A model generated the notes under the pieces. It was given only the letters and a program-made list of their open reading frames with translations. It made no database searches and was not told where the DNA came from. This document shows positions 32,252-40,070 of a stretch of DNA of 64,000 nt, in pieces (positions within the stretch are counted from its first letter, which is position 1; each line of letters starts with the position of its first letter). The translations under genes were made by a program, and so were the position numbers. Source of the DNA: Candidatus Peribacteria bacterium (lineage in GTDB: Bacteria > Patescibacteriota > Gracilibacteria > Peribacterales > Peribacteraceae). The stretch lies in the NCBI GenBank assembly GCA_023245865.1, contig JAHFJN010000001.1, positions 612,722 to 676,721 of the forward strand, in the 5' to 3' direction.

Positions 32252-33451
32252 ATGCTTCAGCAACCCCAGCTTACATTTCCGGAAGATACGCAGACGGATG
32301 TCGTTATTCCGAGAGCAAAAAACAGAGGACGGGGCAATGCGATCGGGCTACCGGGGGGCGCATACGGATTTCAAATGGAAATAGCACGTATGTTACACAA
32401 AGCGAACGGTGGAATGCATGGAACCATTGATCCTGCACATCAACCGGAACTTGCCCACACCGATCCGCGCGTACATATTCATGGGCATCCCAACTGGGCT
32501 GATCCGAAAAATATTGTGAGTTTTCATGCACGCGGACACCGTGCCGCGATCGACAATCTTAATCTTGTTCCGGACTATTGGTTCCTGCCAACCATATCCG
32601 TCTCACAGAGTTACTTCGGGCACCCAAGCATCAAAAATGCCATGGACGCAGGCCGGCTGAGGCCAGATAACAAAAACCTGTTTGCAGACGGAACATATGT
32701 TGTCACGGACATCAACATCGACCCGGTCTGGCACCTAGACGGGCTCGCGGAGCGTATCGGCATGGATGCATATGGTTTCCGGGACCATCTCTTTAAGATC
32801 ACCAATCATCGCGAGCTGATTGAGCTCCCCGAAATCCCTTACTTTCTGCCACCGATGGATGGGCCGAACATCCATGTTTTTGGAGACATCAGTAAACTGC
32901 AGGATCCGAGTACCCCCATTGCTGCGCGCAGTCACGACTACTGTCGGGACGGCGATAATTATGGTCTACGTTGCACCTGCGCTCCTTTCAAAGAATTCGC
33001 CATTGAAGAAATGCTCAAGCTCGCAATCGAGCGCGATGGCGTCGGACTCCTCGTGCTCTACCCAGAGGAAGGCAGAAATCTGGGGTCGGTCATCAAACAT
33101 CTAGTCTATAATCGCAGAGAGACCCGTCCCGAAGGCGACACTGCAGCGTTGTACATGGAAACGACCGAGGATATCGCAGGCGGCGAAGATGCCCGTATGC
33201 ACTGGAGTAAGCCCGATGCCTACAAGTGGTTGCTCGGTCCGCAGGCCCGCATCGATTACTGGCTCTCCGAAAATCCGCACAAGAGAGACGCACTGCAAGA
33301 ACAGGGAATTCAGATCGGAGAAATCGTGAATCTGCCTGAAGAACGGATTCCAGAACGTGCACGAGTGGAAATTAACGCAAAGCGAGGATTCGCCGGATAC
33401 AGCGGCAAGGTACTACCCAGTATTGGCCACGACGCTGTCACTCCCGCGTGA
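32252..33451 (+). CDS. GTP cyclohydrolase II family protein, URC1-like (uracil catabolism type)
   Basis: 399 residues, about twice the length of RibA. The second half has the GCH-II core: SHDYCRDGDNYGLRCTCAPFKEF (zinc ligands C-x9-C-x-C), GVGLLVLYPEEGRNLGSVIKHLVYNRRE (for RQEGRGIGLxxKLxAY) and IDYWLSENPHKRDALQEQGIQI (for LLTNNPxKxxxLxxxGI). The first half, including NAIGLPGGAYGFQ, IDPAHQPEL and NWADPKNIVSFHARGH, matches the N-terminal region of URC1-type enzymes that open pyrimidine rings in the URC uracil pathway, not riboflavin RibA. No riboflavin genes adjoin it. URC4 (DUF1688) is not seen in the window. Confidence 0.8.
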   Translation: MLQQPQLTFPEDTQTDVVIPRAKNRGRGNAIGLPGGAYGFQMEIARMLHKANGGMHGTIDPAHQPELAHTDPRVHIHGHPNWADPKNIVSFHARGHRAAIDNLNLVPDYWFLPTISVSQSYFGHPSIKNAMDAGRLRPDNKNLFADGTYVVTDINIDPVWHLDGLAERIGMDAYGFRDHLFKITNHRELIELPEIPYFLPPMDGPNIHVFGDISKLQDPSTPIAARSHDYCRDGDNYGLRCTCAPFKEFAIEEMLKLAIERDGVGLLVLYPEEGRNLGSVIKHLVYNRRETRPEGDTAALYMETTEDIAGGEDARMHWSKPDAYKWLLGPQARIDYWLSENPHKRDALQEQGIQIGEIVNLPEERIPERARVEINAKRGFAGYSGKVLPSIGHDAVTPA

Positions 33452-33452
33452 T

Positions 33453-34541
33453 TCATAAACAGTAATTCCCCCCTGCATCCGTGATGGCGATGGTATGCGG
33501 GTGGCTCTCCTTGAGGCTCGCTTCGGTGATGCGGATGAACTCTGCGTTTTTGTGGAATTCCCGGAGGTTCTTGGACCCCACGTAGTAGAACGCAGAGCGC
33601 AGACTCCCTGCTGCTTGATACAAAAAATCACCGACGCTGCCCTTGAGGGGAACCACCCCCTCCACCCCCTCGGGAATTAATTTTTTCGCATCGGTCTTCA
33701 TCGATTGCCCATAGCGCTCCGCGCCTCCCCGCTGCATCGCAGAAACCGACCCCATCCCGCGGTACTGCTTGAACTTTTTGCCGTCGATCGTGACGGTTTC
33801 CCCCGCAGACTCTTCGTACCCCGCAAGCATCGACCCGAGCATCACAGCACTTGCACCTGTCGCGAGCGCTTTTGCGATGTCGCCCATTTGGCGGATGCCG
33901 CCATCGGCAATGAAAGTTACCTTAGAGCCACGAACAGCACGTGCGACCTCCATCAATGCCGTCACTTGCGGCACACCCATCCCTGTGACGATCCGTGTGG
34001 TGCAGATGCTCCCGGGACCGACGCCCACTCGGAGGATATCCGCACCCGCTTTGATCAAGTCCTTCGCACCCTCGTACGTTGCGATATTGCCCGCCATGAT
34101 CACCACTTTCTTGCCATGGTTTTTTTTGATGAAGCGAACGGCGTCCATGATGAAGTCACTGTGTCCGTGGCCGCTATCGACGACGATCATATCTACGCCC
34201 ACATTCACAAGAGCCTTCACGCGCTGCTCCATGTCCGTGCCTGCGCCGATCGCTGCGGCCGCGATCAATTTTTTCTTCTTCACGTCTTTCACGAGTCCGG
34301 CCTGTTTTTCAATGGTAAGATTGCGGTGCAAAACCCCCAGTCCGCCTGCTTCCGCAATTGCAATCGCCATGCTTCCTTCCGTCACGGTATCCATCGGAGA
34401 ACTCAGGATCGGAAGCTTCAGCGTGATCCGCGGATGCAAGGTTGTCGTAAGATCCACTTTTTCACGTGCGACCGTAGCCTTGCGTGGAAGCAAAAGCACG
34501 TCATCGAAGGTCAGGCCTTCAGAGGTACAAATTTTTACCAT
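33453..34541 (-). CDS. guaB: IMP dehydrogenase (short form without CBS domains)
   Basis: About 362 residues from the ATG at 34541 (MVKICTSEGLTFDDVLLLP). Catalytic loop GPGSICTTRIVTGMGVPQ has the active Cys; SVSAMQRGGAERYGQ supplies the flap Arg-Tyr; ADGGIRQMGDIAKAL and GSMLAGYEESAGE complete the IMP site. The sequence passes from HRNLTIEKQAGLVKDVKKKKL directly to the barrel, so the CBS pair is missing. It oxidises IMP to XMP. It overlaps the adenosine deaminase gene by 23 bases, linking purine salvage to guanine nucleotide synthesis. Confidence 0.95.
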   Translation of the reverse strand: MVKICTSEGLTFDDVLLLPRKATVAREKVDLTTTLHPRITLKLPILSSPMDTVTEGSMAIAIAEAGGLGVLHRNLTIEKQAGLVKDVKKKKLIAAAAIGAGTDMEQRVKALVNVGVDMIVVDSGHGHSDFIMDAVRFIKKNHGKKVVIMAGNIATYEGAKDLIKAGADILRVGVGPGSICTTRIVTGMGVPQVTALMEVARAVRGSKVTFIADGGIRQMGDIAKALATGASAVMLGSMLAGYEESAGETVTIDGKKFKQYRGMGSVSAMQRGGAERYGQSMKTDAKKLIPEGVEGVVPLKGSVGDFLYQAAGSLRSAFYYVGSKNLREFHKNAEFIRITEASLKESHPHTIAITDAGGNYCL

Positions 34542-35532
34542 GTTCGGTGGGAATGAAAGTGCACTCAAATGCCCAAGCGATAATTTGGTCGATCTGCGCC
34601 TCATCAAAGATCTCATGCGTGCGCAGTAACTCGATCTCTTTCGTGAGGTTCGTGCGCAGCATCGAAGGGTTGTCGGTATTAATGCAGAACTTCACTTCGT
34701 TTTTCCAGAGCGTCTGCAATACCTCCTTGAGGTGCTTGCCGTCCTTGATGAATCCGACGCTCAAGTTTGAGGTAGGGCATAGACACATCGTGAGATTCTT
34801 TTTGCGCACCTTCTCCATCAGTTTCTTGTCGGTATAGGCGCGAAAACCATGGTTCAAGCGATCGAGCGGGAGAACATCGAGCACGTGATCCATCTCCTCC
34901 GCGGTACCATCTTCCCCCGTATGCACGGTCGTCTTGAGGCCGCTTGCACGCGCCTCCGCATAGAGATCGGTGTAATCCTCGTACTTGAAGCCCTCTTTTT
35001 TCGGGCCGGCGATGTCGATGCCAACAACCCCGCGCGATCGATACTTGATGGCCTTGCGTACGATGATCGCATTCACGTCCTTCGGAAGTCTGCGGTCAAG
35101 CATCAGCATAAGCCCCGCGCGCACTTTCGGAAATTCCGCGAGCGCGCGCTCCATGCCGCGAAGGGCAGCGAGGATGATTTGATCGAGATCCCGCTCGCCT
35201 TCGCGATTGCGATAGAGCGGATTAAAGCCCGGCTCCTGTAATGTGATGTTATTCACGCGATACGCACCCGAGATCACCTCGTAGAGCGTGCGCTCCATAG
35301 CAACCGGCGAACTCTGCACGAGTTCCGTGAGGTGGAAGAGTTTGTGGTAGTCCTCCCACGTGACCTTCTCTTTATTGAGCGTGACCAAATCAAAAAATTC
35401 CCAGTAGTCTTTACTCGGCAGCTTGATCCCCTGCTCATGCGCAATACTCCAGAGCACGTGCGGCTCGACCGACTGTCCGAGGTGGAAGTGCAACTCCGCG
35501 AGCTCCTTTTGGGGTCTGCTTAGCGTAACCAT
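34519..35532 (-). CDS. add: Adenosine deaminase family protein
   Basis: 337 residues. Zinc/substrate motifs of the adenosine/AMP deaminase barrel: ELHFHLGQS (HxH), TTVHTGEDGT (HxGE, catalytic Glu), DRLNHGFRA (His), and NTDNPSM (Asp-Asp). CPTSNLSVG is also typical. It would convert adenosine (or adenine/6-aminodeoxyfutalosine-type analogues) to the deaminated product. It precedes guaB with overlap. A GGGTA-TTCT-TACCC inverted repeat immediately precedes its start codon. Confidence 0.92.
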   Translation of the reverse strand: MVTLSRPQKELAELHFHLGQSVEPHVLWSIAHEQGIKLPSKDYWEFFDLVTLNKEKVTWEDYHKLFHLTELVQSSPVAMERTLYEVISGAYRVNNITLQEPGFNPLYRNREGERDLDQIILAALRGMERALAEFPKVRAGLMLMLDRRLPKDVNAIIVRKAIKYRSRGVVGIDIAGPKKEGFKYEDYTDLYAEARASGLKTTVHTGEDGTAEEMDHVLDVLPLDRLNHGFRAYTDKKLMEKVRKKNLTMCLCPTSNLSVGFIKDGKHLKEVLQTLWKNEVKFCINTDNPSMLRTNLTKEIELLRTHEIFDEAQIDQIIAWAFECTFIPTEHGKNLYL

Positions 35533-35574
35533 AGGGTATTCTTACCCTAAGCGCAGGCTGAAGGCAAATGGAAA

Positions 35575-37329
35575 TCAGAATTCAGGCTGTGCTCCATCCA
35601 AACGGGACCGTCCTTCTTGGAAACCCGCGCTGGTTTGTTCCACCGACTGGCCGTATTCATGATATTCAGCAGTATTGTCAGCACCTGCGAAGGAGGTACC
35701 AGATGTTTCTCCGTCCGTGGCATCCTCGGTGTACTCACGATAGTTTTCAAAACGCGGATGCATGGAAACAATGCGCGTATCACCTTCTCTTCGGGGCCCG
35801 CGCACTCTCCTGTATTTCTCGACTTTTGTTTCACCGACGCGGGGCGGGGCATCAAACTGGACAAGGTTCGAAGCATTGCCGGATACCCATATTTTCCACT
35901 TGGATTTATCTCTGTTTTTAAAATGTTCAATCTCCGGGGAACTTTCGCGGGTCTTTGAATAGTTTGTGCTGCCAATGGCAAAATTCGCACCCGCTCTCTT
36001 CACTGCATTCATATGTCCCGATGTATCTAGGACTCCTCCATCCGCACCGATGAGAACTGTTTTAAGAAAATCATGATTCTCCAATTTTTCACGAACGGAT
36101 TCAACCGCTGCAACTTGGGGGACACCGTAATTTGTCACTTCACGCGTAATACAAACAGGAGACGGACCGACACCCACCCATATGCCCGTTGCGCCTGCAT
36201 CCGCAGCACGAAGAGCGCCATCGCCAGTGGCAACATTACCGGCATGCAACTCAAGTGTCGGATCCAATTCGTCTATGAGTTTCCGGATTTCAGAGATAAA
36301 GATGAATGGATCAGTGCCACGATCCAGATGCGCGCGATCCACCTTGAAGCCTTTACCAACCATTTTTTTTTCGATCCACGTACGAATCAATTCAATATTT
36401 TTCTCATCGTGACGAAGGCCAACCAGATATGCCAATCCACCACGCTGGTTGTCCAGATGCGGGGCAAATCTCAATTGGAATCCAGCGGATCGCTTTGATG
36501 TAACCCCAACCACACGATTACCATCCATGATAGGCAAAAATTCCTCTCCTTTTTCATCAAGTAAATCCACCACTCCCTCAGCATCAATTCCCTTCTCGGC
36601 ACAGAGCACTTTATGCGCAGGTCTATAAATTTCGCGAATAGAGACGTTCGTCCTCCCTTTCGCTTTTTTTATTTCATTCGGACCGACAATGCCAAGAAAT
36701 TCTCCGTCACGGTTGAAATGATCACGGTCTCCGTCCAATACAATTGCAAAATCATCTTCATATCGTTGAATGAGATGCCAGTAATCTCTGACTTTTGCAT
36801 CCAAAGTGAGAGAACAAAACTCACGATACAAGGGGTCTGCATTTCGTAAGGCACGAGAATATCTTGTTAATTTCCTATCCATTGCTTGAATATCTCTCTC
36901 CTGCATGACAGTACCTGTCATACCATAACGAGGCGCAGCCAATAATCCTCGCAAACTGATATTGACCGAATTCGCTACGATGATAGGAACAGATCCCAAA
37001 CGAGGCGGGGTGATATCAATTTCATCTCGTGATCGCTTCGGCTCTGCCAAAGGATATTTTTTGGCAAGAGCCCAGATGATCCGATTGTATGCATGGAACA
37101 CTAACTGAGCTTGCCCACGCAATTTACTCAAATCGGCTTTGCTTGTGTCCTCTGTCTGTTTGGCATCAATGACTGCCTGTTCAGAATTTTTGTGCTCATC
37201 ATGCAAATTATTCAGCATTCTTCTGTCTTCTTCGTTCGTAATCACCCTCATCAACCGCTCGTACATCGGATTTGTCGGCACACCGGTGACATCCATCGGT
37301 GTCACTGCGATTTCTGGAGAGTGCTTCAT
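35575..37329 (-). CDS. Divergent IMP dehydrogenase/GMP reductase-like protein with long N-terminal extension
   Basis: 584 residues, a second IMPDH-family protein beside guaB. LELHAGNVATGDGALRAADAGATGIWVGVGPSPVCITREVTNYGVPQ carries the phosphate loop and catalytic Cys (about 393); LIGADGGVLDTSGHMNAVKRAGANFAIGS follows. A CBS-like region (about 190-285: EEFLPIMDGNRVVGVTSKR) and about 100 extra N-terminal residues are present. It lacks the GMGSxxAM...RY flap of true IMPDH. About 110 C-terminal residues are unrelated to the family. Catalysis might be reductase-like or altered. A TTGACA/TAGTAT promoter lies upstream. Confidence 0.8.
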   Translation of the reverse strand: MKHSPEIAVTPMDVTGVPTNPMYERLMRVITNEEDRRMLNNLHDEHKNSEQAVIDAKQTEDTSKADLSKLRGQAQLVFHAYNRIIWALAKKYPLAEPKRSRDEIDITPPRLGSVPIIVANSVNISLRGLLAAPRYGMTGTVMQERDIQAMDRKLTRYSRALRNADPLYREFCSLTLDAKVRDYWHLIQRYEDDFAIVLDGDRDHFNRDGEFLGIVGPNEIKKAKGRTNVSIREIYRPAHKVLCAEKGIDAEGVVDLLDEKGEEFLPIMDGNRVVGVTSKRSAGFQLRFAPHLDNQRGGLAYLVGLRHDEKNIELIRTWIEKKMVGKGFKVDRAHLDRGTDPFIFISEIRKLIDELDPTLELHAGNVATGDGALRAADAGATGIWVGVGPSPVCITREVTNYGVPQVAAVESVREKLENHDFLKTVLIGADGGVLDTSGHMNAVKRAGANFAIGSTNYSKTRESSPEIEHFKNRDKSKWKIWVSGNASNLVQFDAPPRVGETKVEKYRRVRGPRREGDTRIVSMHPRFENYREYTEDATDGETSGTSFAGADNTAEYHEYGQSVEQTSAGFQEGRSRLDGAQPEF

Positions 37330-37352
37330 GAGAAAGAAGGAGAGTGGCTGGA

Positions 37353-37380
37353 ATACTACAACTCTTTCGATTTATGTCAA
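37353..37380 (-). promoter_or_regulatory. Promoter (TTGACA-16-TAGTAT) for the IMPDH-like gene
   Basis: On the minus strand TTGACA (37380-37375) and TAGTAT (37358-37353) are separated by 16 bases, in the gap after the pyrophosphatase gene and 24 bases before the ATG at 37329. Confidence 0.6.
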
Positions 37381-37385
37381 CTAGT

Positions 37386-39422
37386 TCAATGCCACCAACC
37401 ATTCACGCTGTACAAACTCGCGGTGAGGACGGAGACCATCGACATCAGCTTCACGAGGATGTTGAGAGAAGGTCCCGAGGTGTCCTTGAAGGGGTCTCCC
37501 ACGGTGTCCCCGACGACCGCGGCTTTGTGCGGATCACTGCCTTTGCCGCCGAAGTGCCCCGACTCGATGTACTTTTTTGCGTTGTCCCACGCGCCGCCGC
37601 TGTTACTCATGGACATCCCAAGCATGACAGAACTCACGAGCGTGCCTGCAAGCAGCCCACCCAAGGCTTCGCGCCCGAGCAAAAGTCCGGTGAGCACCGG
37701 TGAGACGATCGCAAGGAGCCCTGGCAAGACCATCTGACGAATTGCGGAGGAGGTCGCTATCGCCACGCACGTTGCGGAATCGGCTTCCGCCGTGCCTTCC
37801 ATGAGGCCTTTGATTTCTCGAAATTGTCGTCGCACTTCTTCGATCATCGCAACCGCGGCACGCCCCACCGCGCGCATCGTGAGCGAACTGAAGAGGTACG
37901 GAATCATGCCGCCGATGAGGAGGCCGATCAGCGTGAAGGGATTACTGACATCGATCCCGGTCAGCCCGGAATTTTCTTTGAATGCTCCAAAGAGCGCGAG
38001 CACCATGAACGCGGCGACACCGATCGCAAAGCCTTTGCCGATCGCAGCGGTGGTGTTGCCGGCACTGTCGAGTGCGTCGGTCCTCTCGCGCACTTCATGG
38101 TGTAATTTAGCCATTTCCGCGATCCCCCCCGCGTTATCCGCGACCGGCCCGAAGGCATCGACCGCAAGGGTCATCCCGAGTGTCGAGAGCATCCCGACCG
38201 CGCCGACGCCGATACCGTAGAGACCCTGCGTCAGGTACGCGATCGCGATCGCAATGGCGATCACAAGAACAGGAAGAGCGGTCGACATGTAGCCAAGCGC
38301 GAGCCCCTCGATGAGGGTCGTCGCCGCTCCGGTCTTTGCGGACGCTGCGAGGGTGCGCACCGGATGATACGAATGCGAGGTGTAGTATTCGGTGAGAAGG
38401 CCGATCAGCACGCCGGCAATAAGCCCCGCCGTGAGCGAGAGGAAGACGCCCATCGCAACCGCACTCGGAAGAAACTGTACGCAAAGCCAGTACGTACCAA
38501 GCAGCATGAGCAGAGCCGAAGCGAGCATGCCGTTTTTAAGCGCAGCCTGCACGCCGTGCGGCCGCTTGGTGCGAACGACCGCGGTCGCGATGATCGAGGC
38601 GATGCATCCGATCCCGGAGACGAGCAGCGGAAAGAGCAACGCCTTGTCGACGCCCCCCTCCCCCCACTCCACGTGCAACCCCACGAGCATCGTAGCTAAG
38701 ATCGCCCCGACGTAACTTTCAAAGAGGTCCGCTCCCATGCCCGCGACATCACCGACGTTATCGCCGACGCTGTCTGCGATCACCGCGGGGTTGCGCGGGT
38801 CATCTTCAGGAATTCCCGCTTCAACTTTGCCAACGAGATCCGCCCCCACATCCGCAGCTTTTGTGTAGATCCCCCCGCCCACACGCGCAAACAGCGCGAC
38901 ACAACTCGCGCCGAACCCAAAGCCTGTCACCGCTTGCAGCGCCGCGTTGATGTCCATCGTGCGAAGGAGCCACAGGAGCGCTCCCGTGAACCCAAGCAAC
39001 CCGAGTCCGACAACCGAGAATCCCATGGTGGCACCGCTCAGGAAGGAAACACGTAGAGCCTTGCCAACGCTCACAGTGGCCGCGTGAGCAGTCCGCACGT
39101 TCGCGATCGTTGCGGTTCGCATGCCGATGAATCCGGCGAGGCCTGAGCAAAGTGCGCCGATGAGGAAACTGGCGCCCGTCGGAACTCCCAAGAAATACGT
39201 GAGAACGGCGGCAACAATCAACATGAACGGAATGATCACGCTGTACTCCCGCGTGAGAAACGCCATCGCACCCGTACGAATCTGCGCGGCGATTTTCTGC
39301 ATGAGGGGCGTGCCGGGATCTTGGCTACCGATCACAATGCGAAACATCATCGCAGCAACAAGCGCAATCGCTCCGGCGGCAACCGTCCACAGGAGTCCAT
39401 TATGAAAAGAGAGAGTCGTCAT
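37386..39422 (-). CDS. hppA: Membrane-bound proton/sodium-pumping pyrophosphatase
   Basis: About 678 residues from the ATG at 39422 (MTTLSFHNGLLW), with some 15-16 membrane helices. Diagnostic: GGGIYTKAADVGADLVGKVEAGIPEDDPRNPAVIADSVGDNVGDVAGMGADLFESY (Mg-PPi site), DAFGPVADNAGGIAEMA and SGGAWDNAKKYIE with DPHKAAVVGDTVGDPFKDTSGPS. The segment GNTTAAIGKGFAIG (Ala, Gly) is the K+-dependent pattern, not the Lys of K+-independent enzymes. It couples PPi hydrolysis to ion export; H+ versus Na+ is not settled by this reading. PPi from PyrG-, RfbF- and tRNA synthetase-type reactions would feed it. Confidence 0.95.
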   Translation of the reverse strand: MTTLSFHNGLLWTVAAGAIALVAAMMFRIVIGSQDPGTPLMQKIAAQIRTGAMAFLTREYSVIIPFMLIVAAVLTYFLGVPTGASFLIGALCSGLAGFIGMRTATIANVRTAHAATVSVGKALRVSFLSGATMGFSVVGLGLLGFTGALLWLLRTMDINAALQAVTGFGFGASCVALFARVGGGIYTKAADVGADLVGKVEAGIPEDDPRNPAVIADSVGDNVGDVAGMGADLFESYVGAILATMLVGLHVEWGEGGVDKALLFPLLVSGIGCIASIIATAVVRTKRPHGVQAALKNGMLASALLMLLGTYWLCVQFLPSAVAMGVFLSLTAGLIAGVLIGLLTEYYTSHSYHPVRTLAASAKTGAATTLIEGLALGYMSTALPVLVIAIAIAIAYLTQGLYGIGVGAVGMLSTLGMTLAVDAFGPVADNAGGIAEMAKLHHEVRERTDALDSAGNTTAAIGKGFAIGVAAFMVLALFGAFKENSGLTGIDVSNPFTLIGLLIGGMIPYLFSSLTMRAVGRAAVAMIEEVRRQFREIKGLMEGTAEADSATCVAIATSSAIRQMVLPGLLAIVSPVLTGLLLGREALGGLLAGTLVSSVMLGMSMSNSGGAWDNAKKYIESGHFGGKGSDPHKAAVVGDTVGDPFKDTSGPSLNILVKLMSMVSVLTASLYSVNGWWH

Positions 39423-39463
39423 AGTGCCGCACATCATGCAGGGGAGGCAGCGAGGCCGCAACC

Positions 39464-39841
39464 CTATTTCTTCCTCCTCACTCTCTTTACCGCCTTCTTC
39501 ATACGGACTTCCGCCTTCTTCGTCGCACGCACAACCACTTTCTTCGCCTTGCCTGCGCCCTTGCCGATCATGCTTTTCAGATCGTGCTGAAGTTTCTTGG
39601 CGTTGTCCTGGACATACTTTTTGGCTTTGTGGAGGTTTTGCTGAATTTCATCGCTCTCGACGAATTGTTTCATTTCGTGTCCGATTTTCTTACTGTCGTG
39701 CTGCAGATGTTTTGCGAGGATCTTCCCCGCGGATTCCGCATCTTTCGCATCGGAAAGTTCCTCACGAAGTTTCGAATTGCTGAACACATACCCGGCCATC
39801 GCGCCGCCAAGGGCACCAAGGAGGAGGGAGAGTTTTTTCAT
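39464..39841 (-). CDS. YtxH-like small membrane-anchored protein
   Basis: About 125 residues from MKKLSLLLGALGGAMAGYVFSNSKLREEL. One short N-terminal helix followed by a long charged helix (SDAKDAESAGKILAKHLQHDSKKIGHEMKQF...) and a very basic end (AEVRMKKAVKRVRRKK). Resembles YtxH-type stress proteins. The preceding longer frame is not used. The basic tail could bind nucleic acid. Confidence 0.65.
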   Translation of the reverse strand: MKKLSLLLGALGGAMAGYVFSNSKLREELSDAKDAESAGKILAKHLQHDSKKIGHEMKQFVESDEIQQNLHKAKKYVQDNAKKLQHDLKSMIGKGAGKAKKVVVRATKKAEVRMKKAVKRVRRKK

Positions 39842-40070
39842 AGATTTTCTTTGGAAAGAAACAAAGTGATTGTAGTACTTTCTTGTCTGGGCAACAAGAA
39901 AGTACTCAAAGAAATGCACCGCCGCCAATCCTCCTCCGCCCGCCCTGTGATTCCTCACGAACTGCTCCAAGCCTGCCTGCCGGCAGGCAGGGCTTCGACG
40001 TCTGCTTCGTCATGGTGGCTTCGCACAGGGCTTCCCCTTCACCCCCGTGGCGGCGGACCACCCGTGAGGA
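39842..40070. other. Gap with 20-bp palindrome
   Basis: About 230 bases between two minus-strand genes. It holds the perfect palindrome CCTGCCTGCCGGCAGGCAGG (39973-39992), GC-rich sequence and no convincing gene. ORFs here are overlapping shadows. Confidence 0.5.
39973..39992. repeat. 20-bp perfect palindrome (REP-like module)
   Basis: CCTGCCTGCCGGCAGGCAGG is self-complementary. The same module (GCCTGCC-GATA-GGCAGGC) is nested inside the repeat at 43908-43925, so it is a recurring element of this genome. Confidence 0.7.

Noticed and set aside
33705-34629. Two long plus-strand ORFs opposite guaB
   Set aside because: Both are shadows of the IMP dehydrogenase catalytic barrel; coding pattern belongs to the minus strand.
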